A program made the translations under genes and the position numbers. The notes beneath the pieces are model-generated. The model made no database searches and was not told the origin of the DNA. It saw nothing but the letters and a program-made list of their open reading frames with translations. Positions 10,902-21,713 of a stretch of DNA of 36,892 nucleotides are shown here, piece after piece (position 1 is the stretch's first letter; every line of letters begins with the position of its first letter). The DNA lies in assembly GCA_032433595.1 (NCBI GenBank), contig JASWJB010000376.1:1-36892 (forward strand). Direction: 5' to 3'. The stretch is from Conoideocrella luteorostrata. Taxonomy: Eukaryota > Ascomycota > Sordariomycetes > Hypocreales > Clavicipitaceae.

Positions 10902-12235
10902 ATTTGGAACGAATCTGAGTATGGGTTGATGAGTATTACTGGTCAGGGGTGGATAGATAAATATTTCGCAACATGTGTGCGGACAAAGTGGCAGGCAGGT
11001 GGCAGGGATGATCATGATGCTGTAATATTTCGGAACCTGTTACCGTCTGGGCTATCTTCTCGTTAATAGCGGGCAACAGCCGTCCTTGTTACGTCTACAC
11101 GTATCACATGGGAAACCCATTCATCATCCATTTCGGGCAACATCGCATCTTACATGGCAGCGCGACTCCCCCCGTGCAATTGAGGAGTTTCAGCCGCCGG
11201 AATCCACCGTGGGGAGAGAACCCGGACCGCGGCGGCAACGGCTGACCTGCACATCTTGTACTGTGCGCTTTACCGCGCGCCACTATGTACAACGCTCCCC
11301 ATATTATATACTTCGTGATTGCTGGGAGGAAAGGCCACGAGATTGCAAGTGCAGATGAATCCCGAGACATTGCCGATGGTTGACGACAGACATGTTGTGC
11401 GTGCCACTGGTCTGCGGGGACGGGGTTTGGGCCTCGTGGCGGGTTTCCCCGTGGGGTTATAGTCTCTGATGCTAGTTCAGATCTCATGTGGCCGCGAGGA
11501 GAGCTTATGAGTTTGAAGTATTGTATATTCTGTGACTCTCTATCGTATGCTCTATGACTTGCCTCGTCTAGATCCAGAGCAGCCAATGCGGGTCGAAATT
11601 CGTTCCGCCGCATACACCAATGCACCCGTTCCTCAATCCAATAAACATTAGTTTTCGTGACAAGGTCGCCACCACCTTTCCTTTCCCAGAACATCATGCA
11701 CACGGATATGGCTCTGTGAAGAGTACTGTTGTATTTATACCCCTCATTTGAAAACTCCAGGTACTGCATTCCCGTTCTATTCCGAGCCATCCCGACGCCT
11801 CGCTTCTCCATCCCGGCTTGTTGCAACCTTTCCATATGCATGCTATGCCGCTTCAACTGCAAGTCCGGCTTGCAGCTGTATTCATCACAAACAACAAGCA
11901 TGATTGTATTTTCAGTGTCGTATTGTTATAGTAGCGTTGGCGGCGCGTGATCTGACAAATTGCTTGCCCGTGGCTCGGAGCTGCTGTCGAAGTTTGGTCC
12001 GTCATCGTTTGGCATGTGGGAGGCTTTTTAGCAACCTTGGTCGTTCTGTGTACGGTCTCAAAGCCAGTAAAAGAAAAAAAAAACACTCAATGCTTTTTAA
12101 TCGTCTCGTAAAAGTCTTTCTCATTAAAGTTCTTTATCCGCGGATGACTGCTGCTCGTATATCATGTGTGAAAATCTCAAAACGCTTGTGTGTCTAGAAT
12201 AGCGCAAAAGCAAATAACGCCATTTTCCTTTCCAT
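10902..12235. other. Convergent intergenic region
   Basis: It lies between the stops of the CENP-S gene (plus) and the dehydratase gene (minus). The only long open frame is the orphan minus-strand ORF at 11104-11901, listed separately. The remainder shows no coding or RNA-gene signal. Confidence 0.5.
11104..11901 (-). CDS. Orphan 265-codon ORF, doubtful
   Basis: An uninterrupted ATG-started frame of 265 residues. I do not recognise it. It is unusually rich in Arg, Met, Cys, His and Trp, has no clear domain, and holds one moderately hydrophobic stretch near residues 185-205 (WPFLPAITKYIIWGALYIV). A frame this long is unlikely but not impossible by chance in a window of this size. There is no supporting splice structure or neighbour logic. 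It may be a young or spurious ORF. Confidence 0.22.
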   Translation of the reverse strand: MLVVCDEYSCKPDLQLKRHSMHMERLQQAGMEKRGVGMARNRTGMQYLEFSNEGYKYNSTLHRAISVCMMFWERKGGGDLVTKTNVYWIEERVHWCMRRNEFRPALAALDLDEASHRAYDRESQNIQYFKLISSPRGHMRSELASETITPRGNPPRGPNPVPADQWHAQHVCRQPSAMSRDSSALAISWPFLPAITKYIIWGALYIVARGKAHSTRCAGQPLPPRSGFSPHGGFRRLKLLNCTGGVALPCKMRCCPKWMMNGFPM

Positions 12236-13331
12236 TTAAATCTTGATGGAGGTCTTGGATGCGTACTCCCGAACGTACTGATCGAGAATGCCCAGCGTCA
12301 CGCCAGAGCCGCCGCATACAATAACGACAATGTTCTTCTGTGCCCACTCAACATCAGTAAGGCCGCGCCCTAGACGCTCTCGCAGGTCACCCTTGTAGAC
12401 TGTAGCCAAGGCAGCTCCGCAGGAAACTTCTACAAGATGGCGAGCATCGTCAGCAAAGCGGACGCAGCTGATGGCCGCATCGGCATCGGTGACGACCAGG
12501 CTGTGAGTGTTGGGGTACTGACACCACTTCCATGTTTCAGCTGATACACGGGAGCAGCCGAGAGAGGTAGCGATGGATGTGATTTCAGGTAGAGTGATGT
12601 GGGCATTGGCCTTGAGAGAGGCATTCATGCTGTCAGCACCAAGTGTCTCGACGCCTACAATATCGGGCTTGTGGCCAGACCATGGGAAACTTTCGATACC
12701 TTGCATCAAGCCGTTGAATAGACCACCGCCTCCAACACTGCAGACAATGGCATCAATGGGCTCATCCATTTGCTCCCGCAATTCGGGAATAATGGTTGAC
12801 GCACCATCCCAAACATGAGGATGGTCAAAAGGGGGGACATAAACGCCATGGGGATTCTTGGCCAGCAGTTCGGTGCGTAGATACTCGTCGGCAGCGGCCA
12901 GATTCTTACCGGTCTGGTGAACTTCAACACCAAGATCCAGCAGTTTGTTCTTCATCATTTCCGAGGTAGTCAAAGGAATGACAATTGTGGCAGGTCGCTG
13001 GAGAGCAACGGCAGACGTGGCACAAGCTAAGCCGGCGTTACCTCCGGAGGAACAGTAGAAGTGAACGTTGCCAGTGCTGGTGGCAACGGCGCGGGTCATG
13101 AGATTTCCAATACCGCGGGATTTGAAGGAGCCGCTGGGCTGGAGGTTGTCCAACTTCAAGTAAATGTTGCTAAATAGCCAAATGTGTTAGTGAGATTCTC
13201 ATTGCTGTCCTTCTATACCAGGTTCAACTTGCGACAATGACATACCAGCCGGCAATACGAGTCAGCTGAGGACTCAAAGCACAAGGGGTATTGTTCCAAG
13301 GAAGCTTGGGCTCACCGCCGAGAGAACCCAT
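12236..13331 (-). CDS. L-serine/L-threonine dehydratase (ammonia-lyase)
   Basis: The product is a 339-residue PLP enzyme that deaminates L-serine to pyruvate (and/or L-threonine to 2-oxobutyrate) in amino-acid catabolism. Exons are 13331-13246 and 13169-12236; the 76-nt intron has donor GTATGT and acceptor TAG and splits the Cys codon of AGCNIYLKLDNLQPSGSFKSRG. Lys45 in PSGSFKSRG is the expected Schiff-base lysine. SGGNAGLA (70-77) and VGGGGLFNG (174-182) are the substrate/phosphate loops, and the Cys of VCGGSGV (314) sits where eukaryotic serine dehydratases have a Cys near the pyridine nitrogen. There is no C-terminal ACT regulatory domain, so this is the catabolic (CHA1-like) type rather than biosynthetic threonine deaminase. 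Substrate preference cannot be settled from sequence alone. Confidence 0.92.
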
Positions 13332-16300
13332 CGTGAAGAGAAGTGAAATAGAGACGCTGTAGAAGAAGTTTGAGAGTTATAATAAGGCAAGACTGGTACG
13401 AAAGGGGGACGGGTCGGTTGAAAGGATCCCAAATTGTTGAAAGCCAAGCTTAAAAACTGATAGTTAAAGCCGAATGCTATAGAAAGAAACAAGGCTGTAT
13501 AACATTTTGCTGGAGGCAGATGAGTCGTGGGAGACGGTCTTGATATATGTTCTGGCCCCGGGGCTGGGCAGTACCGGTACACAGGTGTCCGCCGGGAGCC
13601 GTCCAGGGATGAATTCCACGGGTGTCTTCAAAGGTACTTTGTGGTGGAGAAGATATGGATCGTGGGCGACGCCAATGTCCGACTATTTACTTGCATACAC
13701 CTCTCGATACCTTGCATCTTACTGCCGGGGCGTATGAGTAATGAGAAAACAAAATTCCTTGCCCCATGATTCCTCGGATACAGTCGTTTTGCTTTTCTGC
13801 ACAGCATGATTGTAAGTACCTTGATAAGTAGCCAGTGTTTGAGACCAGCCCCCTTCATCATATGGCCGAGAGTGCAGATAACAATACGAGGCCATGGCGG
13901 GAACCTGCGTTTGCCTGATACCCATGGCGCGGGTAGCCAACAGTATCGCTGTGGCGACTGTAATTTTTTTCACGCATAACTGGCGCACTGTGTATGCTAC
14001 ACATTAATTCACAGCAGTCTTGGCTGGGCGCAACAAGTTTTGAGGTGCGCCTTGATTTCTGGACCGTTCCTGGCGAAACCATGTCATTCATTACTTCGTG
14101 TGCTGTGTTGACAAAGCGTTTAATGCTTTTTTCAGACACGCCCCTCATAATGGATACCGCTAAACTTGGTTGGGCAAGTATGAGGGAAGACTTTTACTCC
14201 ATTGTCTGACGCTGCGGATAGGTACTGGGACAAGCTTCCTTGCGGAGGAGGCCATAGTTAGTTATTCGCTGCGTACTGAGTAAGATGAAATTTGACGAAG
14301 CTAATTGCCGTGTTTGTTGTTCGAGAAGCTTGTGTATCTCGGGTGTTGGTGTCGCTTCCGTGGAGTGGGCGGGGGAGGGGTACGATGAACATGGAGTGAC
14401 AAGGTCATTGAATGTCGTTATCGGCACAGCCAGGACGTTCATTATCTTACGCCGTCATAGTGGTGGGAGGACCTGCGACAACCCACTGAAAGGTGTTGTT
14501 GTTGGAGCAAAGGTGGTGATAACTAAGGGACAAACAGTCATGACGATAAAATTACGGACCAGGTGCCTACGGAGAGGAAGAACGCAGGTACACAGTTTCA
14601 CACGGTTGCATGCAGTGGCCGGGCACTCGGGTCGAAAAGGGCAAGAGCGGGCAGATCGCCTGCCTGACAAAAGAAGCCCCCGGGTTGTTGGCTGCTGCAC
14701 AAGAATCTTGGAGCGTCTAGCTATCAATCCATTTGCATCTCCAATACGAGTACCATTTCCCTATCTCATCTGAGACGTCAGATTTCCTCCAGCCCTGCGC
14801 CAACAGGAGGAGCCGCGTTGCTGGGCGGTACAAAGCATAAAGCATGCAGTAGCTTTGTCTCACCGCAGTGCCTTTCACGGGCGCCAGCGTGCTATTTCCA
14901 GACCGTATTATCATCTCTCACCATATACAGCCAGCTAAGCATGCAGATCTGCCGCGAATCTAATGCCTCTGCTGCGCCGTGCGGTTCCAGGATGAGCAAT
15001 CAGACCATGGATGTCGTGGTACTGATGTACCTTGATCGCCAACGCGCATAACGCCTATCGGTCTCGTACTTGATGAGCGTTCCAGTCCCAGCTACGGAAT
15101 CATACAAAACCCTGGCTCATTGGGGTCTTCTGGCGTCCTGGCTGGGTTATTTGTGTGCCAGATTACGTTGTTATAGGGTAAAAATTAGATTCTATGGGGT
15201 AATCGGACCCAAGTTATAGGGTAAAAGTTCCCGATCCGACTTGGAAAGCCCCCACCGCTGTCCGGGGGCTGGCAGGGAGGGGCGTGAAGCATCGCAAGTA
15301 GGAGGATGTATCTTTTCGCTTGTCGTTCGCTGGATTTCGCAGGAAGGCTGCTGACAAGGTACCAGACAGACACTTTGGATGATCATGTACTGAGCGTTCC
15401 TACTTATTTTCCGTTTTCGCCCTTTACCAGACACTGCGATGGGACAGAACCTCATCGATCGGGGATGCTTCGGTATTGGAGGGTAGCAATGCCGCTCTGT
15501 GACTCTACTGCGCCCTCTGCCGCCCCCAATAGCACCAGAAAACGTCCAGTATGTCTCTCGCATTGCCTGGCTTAGGATGTCAGGAGGCAGTTGGCGAAGA
15601 GATGACATCTAAAACATCCTTGGAATGTGCACAAGGGGGGCATGTCAAAACCTTATCAGGTACTCCCGTCATTTAAGACAGCCCTGCCAACAAAAGATAA
15701 CCCGCCGTCACCGAGCTGACCGCATGATAAGCAGCTCTCACCGCGTCGGCAAAGCAGACAACAACGAAGAGCTGCGACACATGAAAAGCCAACAATTTTT
15801 GCCCTGCTGTATCGCCGGTTTCAGAGCAGCTGTATCTTACGACGCGTTGTGAATGGACGCACGGAACAAGGGGACAGTGAGCGGTGTCTCAATCCAGGAT
15901 AACTAACCAGTAGAAAGGCCAACTAACTCTGTCAACATTTCTCTCCACCAAACTTCACATAACTGGCCTCTATGTGTTGTGTCTACCAATGAAACCTACG
16001 CCTCGTCGCTGTCCCTCTCTTCATCAGCGGATGCCACTGGGGCAACTGTATTGATTTCCGGATTGGTCTATCATCTGGATCTCGAGTGAAGCTGAAAAGG
16101 CAATTGTCACTTTATCAAGAATTAGTACAGTGGAAACCAAAGGTGACCGCCCAGTGTAGAGATCTCGGAGGCAATGGGTTAAGTGTCAATTGCGACTTTT
16201 CGTCCGAATCCCAGGTCTGCAACCACTTGTTTTGGTAGCGCGGTAGACTGGCAGCGAGGATGACACAGTGTGTAGACTAAAGGATGTGGTCAGCTGGACA

Positions 16301-16811
16301 GTCGTGCAGACATTGACTCCTTTGACATGGCGTGTGCAAATTGCATGCTCAGGAACGAATAGATGCTCCCCAGAATACGCACCGACTGTCACGGAACTAG
16401 TTCAAAGCATGCCAGTATTCCGCCATACAAGTTGTCCTCACCTGGCGCCCGTGCCGTGAAGCACCACCGCATAGATGCCGCCGAACTCAGCCTAGCACAG
16501 ATGTGTAAAAGCGCGCGAGAAAACATGATAATTTCGACATGTGCAATTGATAATGTGTGCAAAGTAGAAACTTTCCAAAGTTATTCCTATTTTATTCACC
16601 TTAACGAATTGTAGGCGCCTGCTTGGCAGCTGCATGAGTGCCAGCTTGTTGCCAGCTGCACCCACAGCTCCAAACCCCATTCATTATACTGCTGCCCGTA
16701 CATCAACATCTTGCTCTTGCTCCGTCATCTTTTTACTTTGATGGTTAAATCCTCTGCCCACAGTGTGATAATATCGTAGCTGAAGAATCAGTTTATGAGC
16801 TTGAAACAAAG
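13332..16811. other. 3.5-kb gene-poor spacer
   Basis: It holds the promoters of the dehydratase (minus) and the F-box-like gene (plus), which diverge from here. Open frames up to 162 codons (14285-14773, plus) show no recognisable domain and overlap on both strands. A short tandem array is at 15172-15236. No tRNA-like B box was found. Confidence 0.55.
15172..15236 (+). repeat. Three-copy tandem repeat, 21-22 bp period
   Basis: Copies start at 15172, 15193 and 15215 with the core TATAGGGTAA, TATGGGGTAA and TATAGGGTAA. The first and third copies share about 16 of 17 bases. The period is close to two helical turns. Confidence 0.65.
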
Positions 16812-16874
16812 TTGTTCAATTACGACATCCATCGATCACTTCGGTATCTACCACACAGGACGGTAAGAAATTCC

Positions 16875-18569
16875 ATGAGCAAAATGATGGCAGCAGATCT
16901 TGAAACAACCCAACTTCAGACAAAAAAAGCCACCGAAGCAAGTGATGTCAATCCAGAGGCACCTGTAGTTCAAAAATTGGCCAATTTCGCTTCCTCAACT
17001 CAAGGCGAAAACTTGACAGGCAGTGCAACCCCGAATGAAAACCAAGCTGCCGATGGTGGCACAACAGAACTACCGACGATTGCACCTGTAGTTTCTACGA
17101 CTACAGAAGGTATAAAGACAAATCGTGGGAATAAGAAAAAAGAAAAGACGAAGAGCCGTAAGCCTAAGAGCACCACCGCAGCGAGAAGTTGCAGCGCAAA
17201 AACCCCGATGGCTAGAGTAAACTTAGCGAAATGGTTGCAACAGCGTCGACCTGACATTAACTAGGAGCTAATGTCAAGGAAGCCATTAAAACAGCCTCCG
17301 GTAAGAGCTCGGGCACCTGGCATTCCGCATGCCTTGGATGATGGTCCGAATATAGATCAGAATGATCATGGCGAAGCTACACAAGATACAGAAGAGAGCG
17401 AAGGTAGTGTGCAGGATGCACCGTCAACTGAAGAAAGCACGCCGATAATCCCTCCAACATCTCCCAGACAATTGTCAAACGCGGAAGTTCAAGAACCGGA
17501 AATAGTCCCATCCGATCTGGAAAAAATGCCCATCGAAGTCCGATACCTCATTTGGAAAGAACTTTTGGTGGTAGATAAACACATTAAAGTTCATTCTGGC
17601 TGGGAACTCGTCTACAAGAGACAGAGATTATGTGTCCCAATAAGCATTTTATGCACCTGCCGTCGCTTTTACGCTGAGGGAATCAGTATCCTATATGGCT
17701 GCAACACATTTCTATACCGCCTGAGAGATCGCATTATCGATGTCACGGACGTTGACCAGGTAGCCTTGATCGATGAACCGGGCACGGTTTTACCTACCAA
17801 CACCAACGGGTACGCGGAACATGTGAGCGAAGACGGTGAGGACGAGCCAGAAGAGGATGACGACGACGACGACGACGATCCGGAGTGGGCAGAACCAGAG
17901 ACCTCGCAGACTCGTCACCGTGGATCCAGGGGACGCCATTGCGCGAAACAACCTGCCATGAAGCCGGATATATGTGTCGAGAAGTACTTCCACCTGTTCC
18001 GCCGGGTAATAATCGAGGCAGAAAAGAACAGATTTGGCGAAGGCACAAAGAGGTTAATGGCGAGTGCCATTGAAGCCTTCGCCTATAAGCCCAATCCGCT
18101 CAGCCCTTCCCTTATGACAAAGATTCACACCCTTACCATCCGCGTCGCTCCTAGATGGGACGCTACAGGCGGCGAAGATGACTATTATGGGTGCTTCACA
18201 TTTGTAGACTTCTTTGAGCCTGACTCCGCCATCATCAAGTCCATTGAGTCTGTCAATTGCGAGTTTCTGCGAGTCGACCTCATGACCTGTTACATGGACG
18301 GCCCATCCGCCCGGTCTGGATGTCGCTTTACAATGGACATGAGACATGCATGTCTGGTCAAACACGTACAACAAACGGGGCAAGATCCATGGAGGACGGA
18401 TTGTGTGATGCAAGACGAGAGAAGACAAAAGGCGAGTATGGCCACAGGAGCGCTGAAGTCGCTCGATATGCATGTCCAGAATTTCTGTGATACGTTTCTA
18501 AGCCAGAAAACGTGGGATGAGAACGCATGGGATGCCATTGATAATGACACGATTGAAAATGGGTTTTGA
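16875..18569 (+). CDS. F-box-like protein with acidic tract; frame split by one TAG
   Basis: Two open frames, 16875-17264 and 17271-18569, are in the same reading frame, divided only by a TAG (17262-17264) and two codons. I favour one gene with a 48-nt intron at 17217-17264 (GTAAAC, branch CTGAC about 10 nt before the TAG acceptor), which removes the stop in frame and gives 548 residues. The alternative is two products of 129 and 432 residues. The N-terminal part is Lys/Thr/Ser-rich and low-complexity. The second part has an F-box-like helix pair, LEKMPIEVRYLIWKELL, followed by ILCTCRRFYAEGISILYGCNTF, as in many fungal F-box-like orphan proteins. An Asp/Glu run (EDDDDDDDDPEW) follows. Family members are presumed SCF-type substrate adaptors, but the target is unknown. 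The frame before 16875 has only a TTG. Confidence 0.7.
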
Positions 18570-18813
18570 AAGGTATTCGACTTTGGCGCAAAAATTATAT
18601 GGAGATGCGGGTTGGAGTAAAGAATGGGACGTACTAGATGCGATTTGCTGGAGAGATCATGAACAGAGTTTCTAGAAAGCAAGTGGGGATAAACCAAACT
18701 GAGCTCATAAGTCGTAATGCTATTTTCTGCCATCCGATGGCTTTCTGGACTTGACATGACATGACTCCGTATCTTCACCCAACTTTTATATCTCTCTACC
18801 GCAAACCGAGGTT

Positions 18814-20568
18814 TCATCTACCAGTGTACTTGGAAAACCTCACTAGTTCCACTTCTAATGTTTCTGTATCCACCAGCACAAGCTCCTTCGTCTCTGCGAA
18901 TGACGGAACGGTAATGAGTCTCAGTGATTGACCCTCAGGTCCAGTGATGACCTTTGTAGAGAACTCTGGCTGGCTTGCGACAAAGTATAGATGCGGACAG
19001 CTTTTCATGACAAAAGGATCGTCCTCCTGAAATGGGTAGCTCCCTAATGAGTAATTAGCACACAATTTGACACCATTTGCTCCATTGGAGTACTCACAAA
19101 GTGTATCCGGCGCTGTAGGAGCACAGCACCTCCACCGACACATTGCCTCCATCATGCCCAACCGATCCTCACTATCCATATACTTGAACACGTCGTCTAC
19201 GTTCTGCCCTCCTGTACCTAGCATCCTCCATCCCTCAATTTCTGCCTCCCACGGATTTGTCACCGCATCTAGCCACCCCGGTTCCGTCGACTTGGCCGTC
19301 GGCTCTGGTCCATACGTTTTCGACTTAGGAAACATCGCCATGTGAATAGGCTGCTGGGGATAGCTAGCATTTGCGGGATCCTGCGCCCCGGGCAGCAAAG
19401 TAATCGGTATAGACGGGAGGAGTTCATTGATAAACTCGTCAAAAAGCTGTGAGGGTAGAGCATCGTACGCACTGGCATCGTATCCATATTTTTTGCTCGC
19501 TTTCTTCTCGACCGCCTTCTCGGCCGCATCTTCGTCCTTGTCGTCCGTGGTTTTCGTCATGATGGAGTTTCCGGCGATGATGAGTCGACTTATGGAGGAG
19601 ATTGCGCTTTGGTCATTGGGGCAAAGGGCCTCACCAAGGAGGTATTCCTGGAGCAGATCAAGCTCTACGGAATGAGAGGCATCGGATCCAGAAAAGGAGA
19701 GGCCGGAAACGATGGCAACCTTCTTGCTTGGCGGAGTATCGGTCATTTCTTCGTCAGAGTCGTCTTCGTCTTTGATTACCTTTCTTTTTGACTTGACATG
19801 GCCGTTTCCACTGGCGGGCTTGGTGAGGGCCCATCTCTCCGGCTGGGCGGGTAGATCGGGGAATTTGATGTCGATGACTTCGAAATCACCGCTGCTGTTT
19901 TCGGTGCCCATCACGGCGATGACGCATCCTGTTACGAGAGGTATGGACTGTAAGAGGTCGCCGACAAGACGGACGCGACCGGAGTCGTCTTCGAGCATGG
20001 TTTGGTCTGCGCCATCAAGGGAGAGATATTTTTGTTTGGCCGGTTGGGGCTTTGAGATCCATTTCTGGTTGGGCAAGTTAGCTATTAACATGTCACGTTG
20101 GGGAGTCTCAACAGCAGCTGGGGGCATTAGGTAGTGCTGCAACGTGGATGGACCTTACATCCTTGGACACGTCCTCGAGAATATTAGGCTTGAGAGGCAT
20201 ATCCATATATATCGTGCCCGCAACCCAGCACAGCTCTCCCTGCCGCACATCGAGCACTCGTTCAACTCTTTTCACCTGCTCCCCTCCAATGACTGTACCC
20301 GCCCACGAAGCCGCCGCGACTTGCTCTACCGCAGGCTTGATCTTCGCCAGACGCAGAAAGTACATGTCGCCATATTGCTGCTTGTACGGGCGCTGCTTGT
20401 CGAGGTCGAACGTGTGCAGCGGCTTGTAAGAATCGGCGACTCGTGGTGGTGGATTATGCGCGGCATCACTTTGCTATACGTTTAGAAAAGCTGGAATTTG
20501 CGGAAACTTTGGTCAACGTACGTAGCATTTTTGGGGATAAGCCCTGATATTTCCTCGAGGGTCACCAT
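18814..20568 (-). CDS. DNA polymerase delta small (B) subunit
   Basis: The product is the 520-residue regulatory subunit of the replicative polymerase (POLD2; Cdc1/Pol31 in yeasts), which bridges the catalytic subunit and the third subunit at the fork. Exons are about 20568-20518, 20473-20159, 20064-19098 and 19043-18814. The OB-fold region carries QQYGDMYFLRLAKIKPAVEQ and RQGELCWVAGTIYMDMPLKP. The inactive phosphoesterase domain carries VAIVSGLSFSGS, LPGAQDPAN and RWRCCAPTAPDTLW. Intron 3 is 54 nt, a multiple of three and stop-free, so unspliced message stays open but gains 18 residues. Intron 2 has a textbook GTAAGG...CTAAC...CAG. The first exon is the least certain: the phase requires donor GTTGAC four bases downstream of a better-looking GTACGT. 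Its convergent neighbour is the F-box-like gene. Confidence 0.92.
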
Positions 20569-21029
20569 GCCGGGCGGGAAAGGTGGTGTTTGGACCAGTT
20601 AGGCGCTGTTGTGAGGCAAGGCGGCGCAAGAAGTTTCTTGGGAAGCTGTAAGACGCGTCCTCGGGCAATTGGCGAGGTCGCGTTTCTGGTTTCCGCGGCC
20701 TGGCGTAAAGTGGTGGGGCTATCTGGACTGTCTCAGGGTCGACGGGGGCGGTGCGTGGGGTCGCAGAGCAAGCCTGCCTACTGCACCTGTCCATATTGAC
20801 AGACAACAAACATGAGATTGGAGAGCTTCATTGATGCGGATACCTTTGAAAATAGCCACTAAAATGCCGGAGATGGCTAAAGTGCTCTGCAAGGTGTATG
20901 GCCACGACAACACGATCACGAGATACGCAACCAACTTGATACGGATGACTCATATTCAGCGTCGCCTTTGATCCGTTACACCGACGACGGCTCCTACAAA
21001 TCAGAGTTGCAAGAGCTCGACGAAAAATA
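20569..21029. promoter_or_regulatory. Divergent promoter, Pol delta subunit / GNAT gene
   Basis: A 461-bp region between two start codons facing outward, so it must carry both promoters. An open minus-strand frame (20513-20809) runs through the Pol delta first exon. It could be an alternative upstream start, but it does not resemble the family N-terminus. No clear TATA box was seen. Confidence 0.5.
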
Positions 21030-21623
21030 ATGGTTCCGCAGCCAACTGCAAAACCAGTGACTGATGGCCGGGTGACCGAATCAACATGGACGTCCGCATT
21101 ACCTGATGCTACTGGTCACAAGCTCGTCCAGCTCCCACTCCCTGTCCTAGATGCTCTCGGAAATGGCGACCTACAACTTTCTCGTGACCTTTACAGTTCA
21201 GCTCTCACGCCGTATATTGCCAATGATTGCTCAAGCGTATGGAGGAGACGGGCTGCTCAGATCAACGCTGACCCTAAAGATGCCGTATGGGTGTCCCGTC
21301 TGCTGCTGGACAAGAACGGGGTCGTTGTCGGACGGGCAGGATTTCATGGCCAACCTGATGAGCATGGCATGGTGGAAGTAGGCTACTCTGTAGACCCACG
21401 GCACCGCCGCCAGGGACATGCTCGCGCCGCGCTCAGGATCTTACTCGACGTAGCCGCGGCAGAGTCCCGTGTTACGACAGTTCGTGCTTCGGTGTCCCCG
21501 GATAACATCCCATCAAGGAGTCTGGTCAATCAGTTTGGATTTGTCGAAGTAGGTGAGCAGTGGGATGACGAGGATGGGCGGGAAATTGTGCTCGAGATTT
21601 CATGCAGGGTGCAGAAAAAGTAA
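21030..21623 (+). CDS. GNAT-family N-acetyltransferase, single exon
   Basis: The product is a 197-residue acetyltransferase that would use acetyl-CoA to acetylate an amine. The GNAT core begins near residue 45. Motif A is at about 115-140, VEVGYSVDPRHRRQGHARAA, where Arg126-Ala131 (RRQGHA) is the acetyl-CoA pyrophosphate-binding loop. The later SVSPDNIPSRSLVNQFGFVEVG is the typical motif B region (asparagine/leucine-containing helix). It resembles the RimJ/RimL-type small-molecule or N-terminal acetyltransferases; the substrate cannot be predicted. The start has a good fungal context (AATAATGG). It has no intron. It ends 90 nt from the stop of the opposing hydrolase gene. Confidence 0.88.
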   Translation: MVPQPTAKPVTDGRVTESTWTSALPDATGHKLVQLPLPVLDALGNGDLQLSRDLYSSALTPYIANDCSSVWRRRAAQINADPKDAVWVSRLLLDKNGVVVGRAGFHGQPDEHGMVEVGYSVDPRHRRQGHARAALRILLDVAAAESRVTTVRASVSPDNIPSRSLVNQFGFVEVGEQWDDEDGREIVLEISCRVQKK

Positions 21624-21713
21624 AACCAGGCCCATGAGCGCATGAGTGGTGCAAATCACTGGATGTCTACGGTCTGCTAGTTACAAAAGCACGAAAGGAT
21701 GTTAAAATTGCCT

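Noticed and set aside
12236..13331. Biosynthetic threonine deaminase
   Set aside because: The C-terminal ACT-type regulatory domain is absent and the protein is only 339 residues, so the catabolic serine/threonine dehydratase type fits better.
14285..14773. 162-codon plus-strand ORF
   Set aside because: Overlaps other open frames on both strands and has no recognisable motif; probably chance.
16863..16919. 57-nt in-frame intron (GTAAGA...CAG) near the start of the F-box-like gene
   Set aside because: No good branch site and not needed: the first ATG lies inside it at 16875.
20513..20809. Alternative N-terminal extension of the Pol delta subunit
   Set aside because: In phase with the GTACGT donor but Arg/Pro-rich and unlike known family N-termini; kept only as a caveat.
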